A stretch of 64,000 nt of DNA from Roseburia rectibacter. Lineage in GTDB: Bacteria; Bacillota; Clostridia; Lachnospirales; Lachnospiraceae. This document shows, piece by piece, positions 56,113 to 63,292 of this stretch. A program made the translations under genes and the position numbers. The DNA is taken from assembly GCF_014287515.2 (NCBI RefSeq), contig NZ_CP092473.1:2693001-2757000 (forward strand). The letters are read 5' to 3'. The first letter of the stretch is position 1. Each line of letters starts with the position of its first letter. The notes beneath the pieces are model-generated. The model was not told the origin of the DNA. It saw only the letters and a program-made list of their open reading frames with translations, and made no database searches.

Positions 56113-57789
56113 TTAAGCGCTCATTACGGATAACAGACTGCGGAAGATTCCATCTTTCTGGATCAGTTCATCATAATTGCCGCGTTCGATGATGGCGCCT
56201 TTGGAAAATACCAGAATTTCATCATATTGTTTTAAGCTGTCTGCTTTTAACTGGTGTACGATATTTAAGATGGTCGTGTCTGACTGCAGGACGGTCTGTT
56301 CGATTTTTGCTGCCATGAGGCTGTCAAGACTGGATGTCGCTTCGTCTAAGATCATGACAGGAGTATTGCGGAGGAATGCCCTGGCTATGGCAATGCGCTG
56401 TTTTTCTCCGCCGGAGAGATTGGAACCGGATTCCTGTATGGTAAAATCAAGTCCCTTTTCGTTCAGGTAGTCTCCCATACCGGCACGGATTAATGCCTGT
56501 TTGATGTTCTCATCCGAATAGCTTTCATAAAGGGAAACATTGTCCCGCAGTGTGCCATCTAACACGACGACATTCTGATGAATGAGTGCAATGCTGCGGT
56601 AGAGTTCTTTCTTCTGGATATCGCTGATGCTCTGGCTGCCAAAACGGATCTCTCCTTCAAAATGGTTATAATAATGCATCAGCACATACATAAAGGTACT
56701 CTTTCCACTTCCGCTGTTTCCGACGATCGCATATTTTTTGCCAGGTTCAAAAGTTACGCTTAAATTATGTAAGACCTCTTCGCCCTCCTCGTAGGAAAAA
56801 CGTAGATTTTCCACTGAGATTGGCAGTGCTGTTTTTAACTTTTCCCCATGGTCTGCATCTTTCGGCAGGTTTAAGATATCCGTCACCCGCTTTAAAACCG
56901 GCTGGCTTGTCTTATAGTCTGCAAGCAGTTTTGAGATCCACTGGATCGGTGTCTGGATATAGTTCATAAGCTGTATGGTTGCGATCAGGATACCGACCGT
57001 AACGTAACCTTTTAAAACTAAAATCCCGGCAATTCCCATCATGCACACATCGATCAGGAAACCGATCCCGCCGGAGATGCTTCTTGACATGTTCTGCGTA
57101 TTGCGAACGGAAAAATGCGTCCTTTCCACTTCCCAGTTACATTTTTCATAATCGGTAAGGATCTCCCGCTCCACATGATAGCTCTTGATGACCTCATAGC
57201 CGTTCCAGATGTTTTTCAGTTTTCCGTTGTACCAGTCAAGCACATGGATGTATGATTTCTGGCGCGCTGAAATCTGTTTTCCAAACAAAAACGGCACGAT
57301 TAACGGCACCGCACAGAGCAGAATCGCCGAAAATGCCAGCCACGGTTCCATCTGGTACAACGTGACCGTCGCGATCAGAAATGTGAGGATCTGGATCACA
57401 ATGTTTGGCAGACACAGAAAATATTTTTCATCGAGCATACCGATATCATTGTTTAAGATCGATGTATACTCCGCGCTCTTGTGCAGACGGTAACTGTCGA
57501 GATCCGTGCTCACAATACTTTTACAGATGTCTTGTCTCACATCCACTAAGACTTTCTGTGAAAACTTCATCTCAAAATAGGAGCCGACATAGCCGAATGC
57601 TGCATAACAGACAACGATCACCACCCCTGCAATGCTCGTATGTAACATTTTTTGTGCATCCATGGCGGACACTGCGTCGATCATTTTCTGCATATAGAGT
57701 GCAAATAAAACTGCGGCTATGGTTTTTAGGACAGCGAAAAATACCCACGCCATAAGGTGTACTTTGTGCTTTTTGAAATATTCATTCAT
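56113..57789 (-). CDS. ABC exporter of the peptide locus (fused TMD-NBD)
   Basis: A half-transporter of 558 residues with six transmembrane helices in about residues 11-285, then a nucleotide-binding domain with Walker A GNSGSGKS (357-364), signature LSGGE (458-462), Walker B VMILDE (478-483) and switch His 512. It has no N-terminal C39 peptidase domain, so it would not cut a leader itself. It overlaps the radical SAM gene by 8 bp and has GGAG upstream of the ATG, so coupled expression with the maturase is very likely. Its GC content is visibly higher than that of the maturase gene. Probable role: export of the modified peptide, or self-protection. Confidence 0.92.
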   Translation of the reverse strand: MNEYFKKHKVHLMAWVFFAVLKTIAAVLFALYMQKMIDAVSAMDAQKMLHTSIAGVVIVVCYAAFGYVGSYFEMKFSQKVLVDVRQDICKSIVSTDLDSYRLHKSAEYTSILNNDIGMLDEKYFLCLPNIVIQILTFLIATVTLYQMEPWLAFSAILLCAVPLIVPFLFGKQISARQKSYIHVLDWYNGKLKNIWNGYEVIKSYHVEREILTDYEKCNWEVERTHFSVRNTQNMSRSISGGIGFLIDVCMMGIAGILVLKGYVTVGILIATIQLMNYIQTPIQWISKLLADYKTSQPVLKRVTDILNLPKDADHGEKLKTALPISVENLRFSYEEGEEVLHNLSVTFEPGKKYAIVGNSGSGKSTFMYVLMHYYNHFEGEIRFGSQSISDIQKKELYRSIALIHQNVVVLDGTLRDNVSLYESYSDENIKQALIRAGMGDYLNEKGLDFTIQESGSNLSGGEKQRIAIARAFLRNTPVMILDEATSSLDSLMAAKIEQTVLQSDTTILNIVHQLKADSLKQYDEILVFSKGAIIERGNYDELIQKDGIFRSLLSVMSA

Positions 57790-59008
57790 TGTTATTCTCC
57801 TTGCAGTCCGTATTTACTTGCAAATATTTTTCGCACATCTCTATAACCTGATTTCCATTAATATTTTTTATTCTATCATAGACCATTTTTGCTATTTGGT
57901 ATTCATTTTTTTCAATTAATATTGTAAATAATTGAAGAAGCTGCTCCTCATCCAATTTATTAATGTATTTTCTTGCTTGTACTAACTTATAGTTATATGA
58001 ACATAAAATATTCTCAGACTCTATCGTTCCATTTAATGTGAACCGCGAATTTGAGCATCCACCCAAACACATATCCCCATACTTGCACTCACGACACAGC
58101 CCTTTCAAATCATCTCTTTTAAAATTTCTATTCCACAAAAATGAATCCTTAGAAAACCATATATCTCGCAATGATCCATCTCTGATATTTCCCTCTATCA
58201 TTTTCTCATTTCTAATAGAAGTACATCCAACAATATCTCCATTTTGTAAAATACCAACTGATTTTTTTCCTGCCGAACATCCTGCCCAACAAGTATTCTG
58301 TTGCATACAAATTTGTTTTTTGTTGTAATAGCCTATTCCATCTGTCAGATGTATCTCTAATTGTCCTTCTTTCTTTTTATACGCAAAATCAATTATTTGT
58401 TCAATCATCCCTGGTTCAACAAATAATGTTTGTTGTTTAAGGAAATTACCCATTGGAAGTGTGATCTGTAGCTGCCAGAAATCAACCCCTATCTCCGAAA
58501 AGATATCATACATTTCGTCTAATTCTTCAATATTTTCATTGTTGATAGTAGTGGCTACCATTGTCTGTACACCATGATATTTTAATTTTTTTAACGCCAA
58601 TAAATCTTTTTCAAAAGATCCCTCTTTTCTTATTTTATCATGAGTCTCTTTTACACCATCAATACTTATTGCACAAATTGCAATTCCAGCCTGTTTTATT
58701 TTTTCTACTAAATCATCCTCCACAAACCACCCATTAGAAATTATGTTTGTGTAAATTCCAGCTTTACTTAATTTTTCCGCAATCGCATACCAATCTTTTT
58801 TTGTAGTTGGTTCTCCTCCTGTAAGTGTAACAAATTTTACTCCCATATTGATCAACTCATCACAAACATGTAAACATTCCTTCGTCGTCATTTCATCCAA
58901 ATACGGTTGCGCACATGAAGAACCACAATGTTGACATCTCATATTACAACCATGGGTCATTTCCCAAACAGCATATTCTAATTGATATTCTATTCTACTA
59001 TTTTCCAT
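57782..59008 (-). CDS. Radical SAM/SPASM peptide maturase
   Basis: A 408-residue radical SAM protein. The cluster motif CxxxCxxC is at Cys21, Cys25 and Cys28 (MTHGCNMRCQHCGSSC), LTGGEPTTKKDWY follows as the SAM-binding GGEP, and the core barrel includes AICAISIDGVKETHDKIRKE. A Cys-rich SPASM-type region (about 237-345) contains CMQQNTCWAGCSAGKKSVG, GDIVGCTSIRNE, CRECKYGDMCLGGCSNSRF and a final Cys, enough for auxiliary Fe-S clusters. The C-terminus (350-408) is helical. No RRE domain is fused. SPASM maturases typically form thioether or C-C crosslinks in short peptides. The gene is AT-rich relative to neighbours. AAGGAG precedes the ATG. Confidence 0.9.
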   Translation of the reverse strand: MENSRIEYQLEYAVWEMTHGCNMRCQHCGSSCAQPYLDEMTTKECLHVCDELINMGVKFVTLTGGEPTTKKDWYAIAEKLSKAGIYTNIISNGWFVEDDLVEKIKQAGIAICAISIDGVKETHDKIRKEGSFEKDLLALKKLKYHGVQTMVATTINNENIEELDEMYDIFSEIGVDFWQLQITLPMGNFLKQQTLFVEPGMIEQIIDFAYKKKEGQLEIHLTDGIGYYNKKQICMQQNTCWAGCSAGKKSVGILQNGDIVGCTSIRNEKMIEGNIRDGSLRDIWFSKDSFLWNRNFKRDDLKGLCRECKYGDMCLGGCSNSRFTLNGTIESENILCSYNYKLVQARKYINKLDEEQLLQLFTILIEKNEYQIAKMVYDRIKNINGNQVIEMCEKYLQVNTDCKENNNE

Positions 59009-59034
59009 TTCACATTCTCCTTATTTTTTTATAT

Positions 59035-59082
59035 AAAAAATGTCTGAGCATAGAACCTTTTCTTCTACGCTCAGGCATTTTT
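59035..59082 (-). terminator. Attenuating terminator between the peptide and maturase genes
   Basis: Arms AAAATGCCTGAGCGTAGAA and TTCTATGCTCAGACATTTT close a 7-nt loop and lead into TTTTTT on the minus strand. It lies between the peptide stop (59106) and the maturase start (59008). Partial read-through would yield many peptide transcripts per maturase transcript, the usual RiPP stoichiometry. Confidence 0.8.
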
Positions 59083-59105
59083 ACACACTATTTCTGTACA
59101 AATAT

Positions 59106-59264
59106 TTACATATTTTTTTGTTGTTCATTCTGCGCAGATCTGCATACACCATAATCAACAGCATAACCTGACGCTGCTGCCTTGCTCTGCAATTGATTAA
59201 ATTCTGATACAGAAACATATTCATCAAGTCCTAATCTTTCCATTACCTTTTCTAAATCTCTCAT
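59106..59264 (-). CDS. Candidate RiPP precursor peptide (52 aa, one Cys)
   Basis: A 52-codon gene with AAGGAAGGA immediately upstream of its ATG. The N-terminal two thirds is an acidic, helical leader-like segment (MRDLEKVMERLGLDEYVSVS followed by EFNQLQSKAAASG). The C-terminus has Tyr, Asp and a single Cys in GYAVDYGVCRSAQNEQQKNM. Position directly upstream of the radical SAM gene, same strand, a terminator in between and no overlap with any known protein make it the likely substrate. A single Cys allows at most one thioether; the aromatic residues could also be modified. A D-Y-G triplet is present, the pattern of spliceotide sites, but accessory PlpY is not encoded. Core boundary and product are unknown. 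Confidence 0.75.
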   Translation of the reverse strand: MRDLEKVMERLGLDEYVSVSEFNQLQSKAAASGYAVDYGVCRSAQNEQQKNM

Positions 59265-59296
59265 GGCATTCCTTCCTTTCATATTTTATATATCAA

Positions 59297-59309
59297 CACT
59301 TAATAAGTG
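59297..59309. promoter_or_regulatory. Operator-like palindrome upstream of the peptide gene
   Basis: CACTTA-A-TAAGTG is a perfect 6-1-6 palindrome 33-45 bp before the peptide start codon, placed where a regulator would act on the peptide promoter. It does not recur upstream of the two XRE genes. Candidate binding site for one of the TPR regulators. Confidence 0.35.
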
Positions 59310-59342
59310 CTAATAACTTTTTTACTGTAAATCACCTGTTGC

Positions 59343-59399
59343 AAAAAGACCATGTCAAAACCGGAAAAAAATTTTTTCTGGTTTTGACATGGTCTTTTT
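59343..59399. promoter_or_regulatory. Long palindrome between divergent peptide and small-ORF genes
   Basis: AAAAAGACCATGTCAAAACC and GGTTTTGACATGGTCTTTTT arms (28 bp each including the A/T centre) form a near-perfect palindrome. Each arm contains TTGACA on the outward strand. On the plus strand TTGACA at 59384-59389 is followed after 18 bp by TATAAC (59408-59413), a plausible promoter for the ORF at 59452. The minus-strand copy lacks a good -10. It may be a divergent operator/promoter or a double terminator. Confidence 0.5.
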
Positions 59400-59451
59400 A
59401 TAATATCTATAACATAATATATTTAAAATCTCAGATATGAGGTACATACAT

Positions 59452-59625
59452 ATGAAAAAAATATTACATTCCTTTCTCTTAATATTATGTCTCTTCACAA
59501 TAAATACCAATCATTCTTTTTCTTTGATTGTTAATTCCTACACGCTTATCGCTGACAAGAGCTACCCTATCATCGATACCTATAGCTTGGATTATTCTAT
59601 CTTCTCCCCAAACATTGTTTCATAA
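59452..59625 (+). CDS. Candidate pheromone pre-peptide (57 aa, signal-peptide-like)
   Basis: A short plus-strand ORF starting MKKILHSFLLILCLFTINTN, a basic n-region plus a ~15-residue hydrophobic core typical of a secretion signal. The remaining ~37 residues end in YSLDYSIFSPNIVS. GAGG lies 9 nt before the ATG, and a TTGACA/TATAAC promoter lies upstream. The 3' end overlaps the 3' end of the TPR regulator gene by 34 bp on the other strand. RRNPP receptor systems often pair a regulator with such a small exported peptide. Whether it is translated is unproven, and it could be a chance ORF in AT-rich DNA. Confidence 0.45.
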   Translation: MKKILHSFLLILCLFTINTNHSFSLIVNSYTLIADKSYPIIDTYSLDYSIFSPNIVS

Positions 59626-60527
59626 AGATCAGAAAACACCTTTTTATCTAATTCACCACTTGCTGCGGCGCTTACAAAATATGCCTGCTTATACTTTTTA
59701 CGGCAATATTCTGCCTTTTCTTCTCCCTCCATTCCACTTTCAATCATCTCATTCATATTCCATGCCATTTCCCCTAAAACAAATGTCATTATCGGTGCAT
59801 TTGCATATTTTCTCACTTTTGGCAAAATATATTCACATAATTCCATGGAATACCGATAGTTTCCAACTGCCCCATAATACTTTGAAAGATTTGCAGCAAT
59901 ACTAAGTTCTTCGATCTCCCATTCTGCCATATATCCTTCCCGCAGGCTGCGCAGCAGCATTTCACAGATTTTTATACTTTTAGGATACTCATCTATTCTG
60001 CCATATGCCACAGCCAGCCGCTTTAAAAGTGTAATCTCCTGTTCCCGGAAAGGATATATCACATCACTGTCAAGAAATTTTTTATACTGTGGTACAACTT
60101 CTTCTGCAAGCTCTTCTAATGCTTCCACAAGCTGTTCTGCTGTAATGCGCTGCATATAATAATCCAAAAAAGTACTTTCCCGGCGGATATATCTTTGTGT
60201 AGATGCGTCTTTTCCAACAAGTTTTTTCATCTGCTCCATATAAAAGTCTGCTTTTTCAAAATCATGCTTTGCCATAGCATCCTCAAAATATTCTCTTTCC
60301 TGTATCAGTTCCATATCCCTGCTGACACACACTGCATAATTTTTTTCTGTGATCTGGTACATTTTCTCCATAAGTTGCCGATATGTATCACTTTTCACTT
60401 TATGTTTTCCGTTTTCAATTCTGGAAAGTGTTTCTACAGAACAGACACCCTCACTTAATTCTTCCTGTGTCATTTTCTTTGCAATTCTTGAAAGCCGTAT
60501 CATATCACCAACATTATAATTTCCCAT
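59592..60527 (-). CDS. XRE-TPR transcriptional regulator, RRNPP-like (distal)
   Basis: An N-terminal HTH_3 (about residues 6-60: VGDMIRLSRIAKKMTQEELS, EGVCSVETLSRIENGKHKVK) is followed by ~240 residues of helical pairs in the style of TPR peptide-binding domains (for example FEKADFYMEQMKKLVGKD, IDEYPKSIKICEMLLRSL and SMELCEYILPKVRKYANAP). This architecture is shared by PlcR, Rgg and similar RRNPP receptors, whose TPR domain binds an imported pheromone. The start at 60527 has AGAGGTG upstream. It follows the second regulator gene by 13 bp. Target genes are inferred to be the adjacent peptide locus. Confidence 0.85.
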   Translation of the reverse strand: MGNYNVGDMIRLSRIAKKMTQEELSEGVCSVETLSRIENGKHKVKSDTYRQLMEKMYQITEKNYAVCVSRDMELIQEREYFEDAMAKHDFEKADFYMEQMKKLVGKDASTQRYIRRESTFLDYYMQRITAEQLVEALEELAEEVVPQYKKFLDSDVIYPFREQEITLLKRLAVAYGRIDEYPKSIKICEMLLRSLREGYMAEWEIEELSIAANLSKYYGAVGNYRYSMELCEYILPKVRKYANAPIMTFVLGEMAWNMNEMIESGMEGEEKAEYCRKKYKQAYFVSAAASGELDKKVFSDLYETMFGEKIE

Positions 60528-60540
60528 ATGGCACCTCTTT

Positions 60541-61449
60541 CTACACTCTGTCACCCGTCGTTTTTATTTTTTGCACCAGTTCCACATTGTCCATGACAAG
60601 TGCCGTATAATAAGCCATCGTAAGTTCCACCTGACATTGTTTTTGATATTCCTGCTGCATGTCCTTGTTTCTCTGCATCAGCTCTTTTAACAGTCCTGCC
60701 TTCTTAAAATGCAATTCTGCCAGCCCACGCATCGTTCTGCTTTCTTTTACCAGTGTTAATGCCTGTTCAATATATTCCAGTTCCTTTTGTGCATCTCCTT
60801 TTTCTTCCTGTATGCTGGCAAGTTCTTTCAGAATGGACATTTCAGCCTGTTCCTTGATTTTTTTCGAATCATACTTTCTTGTAAAAAGCAGCATTCTTTT
60901 CAATTCTGCCTCTTTCCATGAAATATCTTCCGAAAACTGAATCAGCCCCAAAAAAAGTTTTATCTCCATTTCACTGTATAAATCAGAAGTATTTTTCCTC
61001 TTTCCAAAAAAAGGTTTTGTCAAAAGTATCGCCTCATTTAATACAGCCTTGATTTCTTCTTTTGATGCACCACGTTTCTGTAACAGTTCTGCCTTTCCCC
61101 AGAGATAATATTGTTCATGAAGCACTTGTTTTTTTGGCATTACACTTTGATAACTCTGTAACAGTTTCTCCGCTGTATCCAGATTTTTCTCTTCTAAATT
61201 CCGATGGATATCTTTTCGTAACCGGAACAAGTTGTAATCTTTCTCATTCAATAACAATTCAAATTCAAGAACCTGCTTTCCTATTCTTGACAACAATGTC
61301 GCACTGACTAATGAATCCACCTCACGATATCCCTCTTCAATCCGGAACATCGTTGCTGGTGAACAAATTCCTTCACAAACCTGTGTCATGGACAATCCAT
61401 ACTTCTCCCGATAATACGACAATGCAATCCCTACCGTATTTAATTTCAT
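60541..61449 (-). CDS. XRE-TPR transcriptional regulator, RRNPP-like (proximal)
   Basis: A 302-residue paralogue-like regulator. HTH_3 at about residues 5-60 (VGIALSYYREKYGLSMTQVC, EGICSPATMFRIEEGYREVD), then helical repeats (NLEEKNLDTAEKLLQSYQSV, EEKGDAQKELEYIEQALTLV, MRGLAELHFKKAGLLKEL). GAGGGG precedes the ATG. The two regulators are tandem, of equal architecture but clearly divergent sequence. A pair could act as heteromer or as activator and antagonist. Located between the peptide locus and yajC. Confidence 0.85.
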   Translation of the reverse strand: MKLNTVGIALSYYREKYGLSMTQVCEGICSPATMFRIEEGYREVDSLVSATLLSRIGKQVLEFELLLNEKDYNLFRLRKDIHRNLEEKNLDTAEKLLQSYQSVMPKKQVLHEQYYLWGKAELLQKRGASKEEIKAVLNEAILLTKPFFGKRKNTSDLYSEMEIKLFLGLIQFSEDISWKEAELKRMLLFTRKYDSKKIKEQAEMSILKELASIQEEKGDAQKELEYIEQALTLVKESRTMRGLAELHFKKAGLLKELMQRNKDMQQEYQKQCQVELTMAYYTALVMDNVELVQKIKTTGDRV

Positions 61450-61518
61450 CTTCTGCCCCTCTAAAACTTTTCTGTCAGGCAGCAGAATATAAATTCCATA
61501 AATATTCTACTCCTATAA

Positions 61519-61558
61519 AGAAAAACCTGTTATGTTTTCTCATCCACACATAACAGGC
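61519..61558 (-). terminator. Terminator after yajC
   Basis: CCTGTTATGT and ACATAACAGG pair around a ~12-nt loop, followed by TTTTTCTTT on the minus strand. Confidence 0.85.
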
Positions 61559-61573
61559 TTTCTGGTACTACAC

Positions 61574-61897
61574 TTATTTCTCCATTGCTTCTTCCGGTTT
61601 CTCCACTGCGGAAATCGCAGCTTTCTGCATCGGGATACGGCAGTTCTTGTTATTACCGAACTCAACGATCACGGTATCATCTGCGATATCGATCACAGTA
61701 CCGTAAAATCCGCTTGTTGTCAGTACGGTATCGCCGACTGCAAGTTCGGACAGCATTGCATTTTTCTTCTTTGCTTCTTTCTGCTGCGGACGGATCATGA
61801 AAAAGTACATGAAACCAAATAAAACTACTAACCAGATAATCATACCGCCCCAGCCTGCTGCTGTGGATGCGGATGAAGTGGATGCTAAAATTGACAT
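61574..61897 (-). CDS. yajC: Preprotein translocase accessory subunit YajC
   Basis: Single-pass membrane protein of 107 residues associated with SecDF. A hydrophobic helix (residues ~17-36, GGMIIWLVVLFGFMYFFMIR) is followed by the RPQQKEAKKKNAML motif and the conserved LAVGDTVLTTSGFYGTVIDI domain. AGGAGG precedes the start. It lies directly downstream of tgt, the tgt-yajC order common across bacteria. Confidence 0.96.
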   Translation of the reverse strand: MSILASTSSASTAAGWGGMIIWLVVLFGFMYFFMIRPQQKEAKKKNAMLSELAVGDTVLTTSGFYGTVIDIADDTVIVEFGNNKNCRIPMQKAAISAVEKPEEAMEK

Positions 61898-61997
61898 CTT
61901 CTCAGTTCCTCCTAAATTTAATAGACATTACAATACATAATACACAAAATAGGCTTTTTAGACAAGCACTTTGCCAAATTTTATGATTAATTTATTT

Positions 61998-63152
61998 TTA
62001 GCCATTCTGTTTTTCTTTCTCGCGGTTGATCTGTCCCATACCGTACAGCTTTTCTTCCTTATAAGAATGGAATCTGCCTTCATCGATGGCATCGCGGATC
62101 TCTTCCATCATTGTATTGTAAAAATACAGATTGTGGAGCACGCAGAGTCTCATACCAAGCATTTCTTTTGCTTTTAACAGGTGGCGCACATATGCCCTGC
62201 TGTAACGGCGGCAGGTCGGACAGCCGCAGCCTTCCTCGATCGGGCGCATGTCTTTTTCATATTTCTGATTAAAAAGATTGATCTTTCCCTGATTGGTGTA
62301 TACATGACCGTGACGTCCGTTTCTGGTCGGATATACGCAGTCAAAGAAATCAACGCCGCGCTCTACGCCTTCTAAGATATTTGCCGGAGTACCGACGCCC
62401 ATCAGATAGGTCGGTTTGTGAAGCGGCAGATAAGGGACTGTCTCGTCTAAAATATGGTACATCTCCTCATGTGTTTCACCGACTGCAAGTCCGCCGACTG
62501 CATATCCGTCTAAATCCAGCTCAGCGATACGTTTTGCATGATCGATACGGATATCCGAATAGATAGCGCCCTGATTGATTCCAAATAACATCTGATGACA
62601 GTTGACCGTTCCCTCCTCGGAGTTTAGCTGCTGCATTTTTGTTTTACAGCGCTCTAACCATCTGGTTGTACGCGCCACGGAAGCCTCCACATAACTTCTG
62701 TCTGCAAGTGCGGGAGCACATTCATCAAACGCCATTGCGATCGTAGAACCAAGGTTCGATTGGATCTGCATGCTCTCTTCCGGTCCCATGAAAATTTTTG
62801 CACCGTCAATGTGGGAATGGAAATAAACTCCCTCCTCCTTGATCTTGCGCAGCCCGGCAAGGGAAAATACCTGAAATCCGCCGGAGTCCGTAAGAATCGG
62901 ACGGTTCCAGGACATGAATTTGTGAAGTCCGCCAACTTCGCGGATCAGCTTGTCTCCAGTGCGGACGTGCAGGTGGTAGGTGTTTGACAGTTCTACCTGA
63001 CATTTGATCTGCTCTAAGTCCTCAGTGGATACAGCTCCTTTGATGGCAGCAACAGTGCCGACATTCATGAATACCGGGGTTTGTATATCACCGTGGACGG
63101 TGTGAAGGATGCCGCGTTTGGCACGGCCTTCCTGTTTTAGTAGTTCGTACAT
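61998..63152 (-). CDS. tgt: tRNA-guanine transglycosylase (queuine tRNA-ribosyltransferase)
   Basis: Exchanges guanine-34 for preQ1 in GUN-anticodon tRNAs. 384 residues, a TIM barrel with nucleophilic Asp in ILTDSGGFQVFSL, the active-site GGLAVGE and VDFFDCVYPTRNGRHGHV, and a zinc site with CGCPTCRRYSRAYVRHLLKA. GGAG precedes the start. It is followed by yajC about 100 bp downstream. Confidence 0.97.
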   Translation of the reverse strand: MYELLKQEGRAKRGILHTVHGDIQTPVFMNVGTVAAIKGAVSTEDLEQIKCQVELSNTYHLHVRTGDKLIREVGGLHKFMSWNRPILTDSGGFQVFSLAGLRKIKEEGVYFHSHIDGAKIFMGPEESMQIQSNLGSTIAMAFDECAPALADRSYVEASVARTTRWLERCKTKMQQLNSEEGTVNCHQMLFGINQGAIYSDIRIDHAKRIAELDLDGYAVGGLAVGETHEEMYHILDETVPYLPLHKPTYLMGVGTPANILEGVERGVDFFDCVYPTRNGRHGHVYTNQGKINLFNQKYEKDMRPIEEGCGCPTCRRYSRAYVRHLLKAKEMLGMRLCVLHNLYFYNTMMEEIRDAIDEGRFHSYKEEKLYGMGQINREKEKQNG

Positions 63153-63292
63153 TGTTTATAATCTCCTTTTTCCTTGTTGTTTTTATGTATAAAATGGGGG
63201 CGAATTTATTTTTTTGTGGAGTTTCGCTTTGGTTATTTTTACTTGTATGAAAATATCGTCTTGCAGCAGATATTTTCCATATTCTTTGAGCA

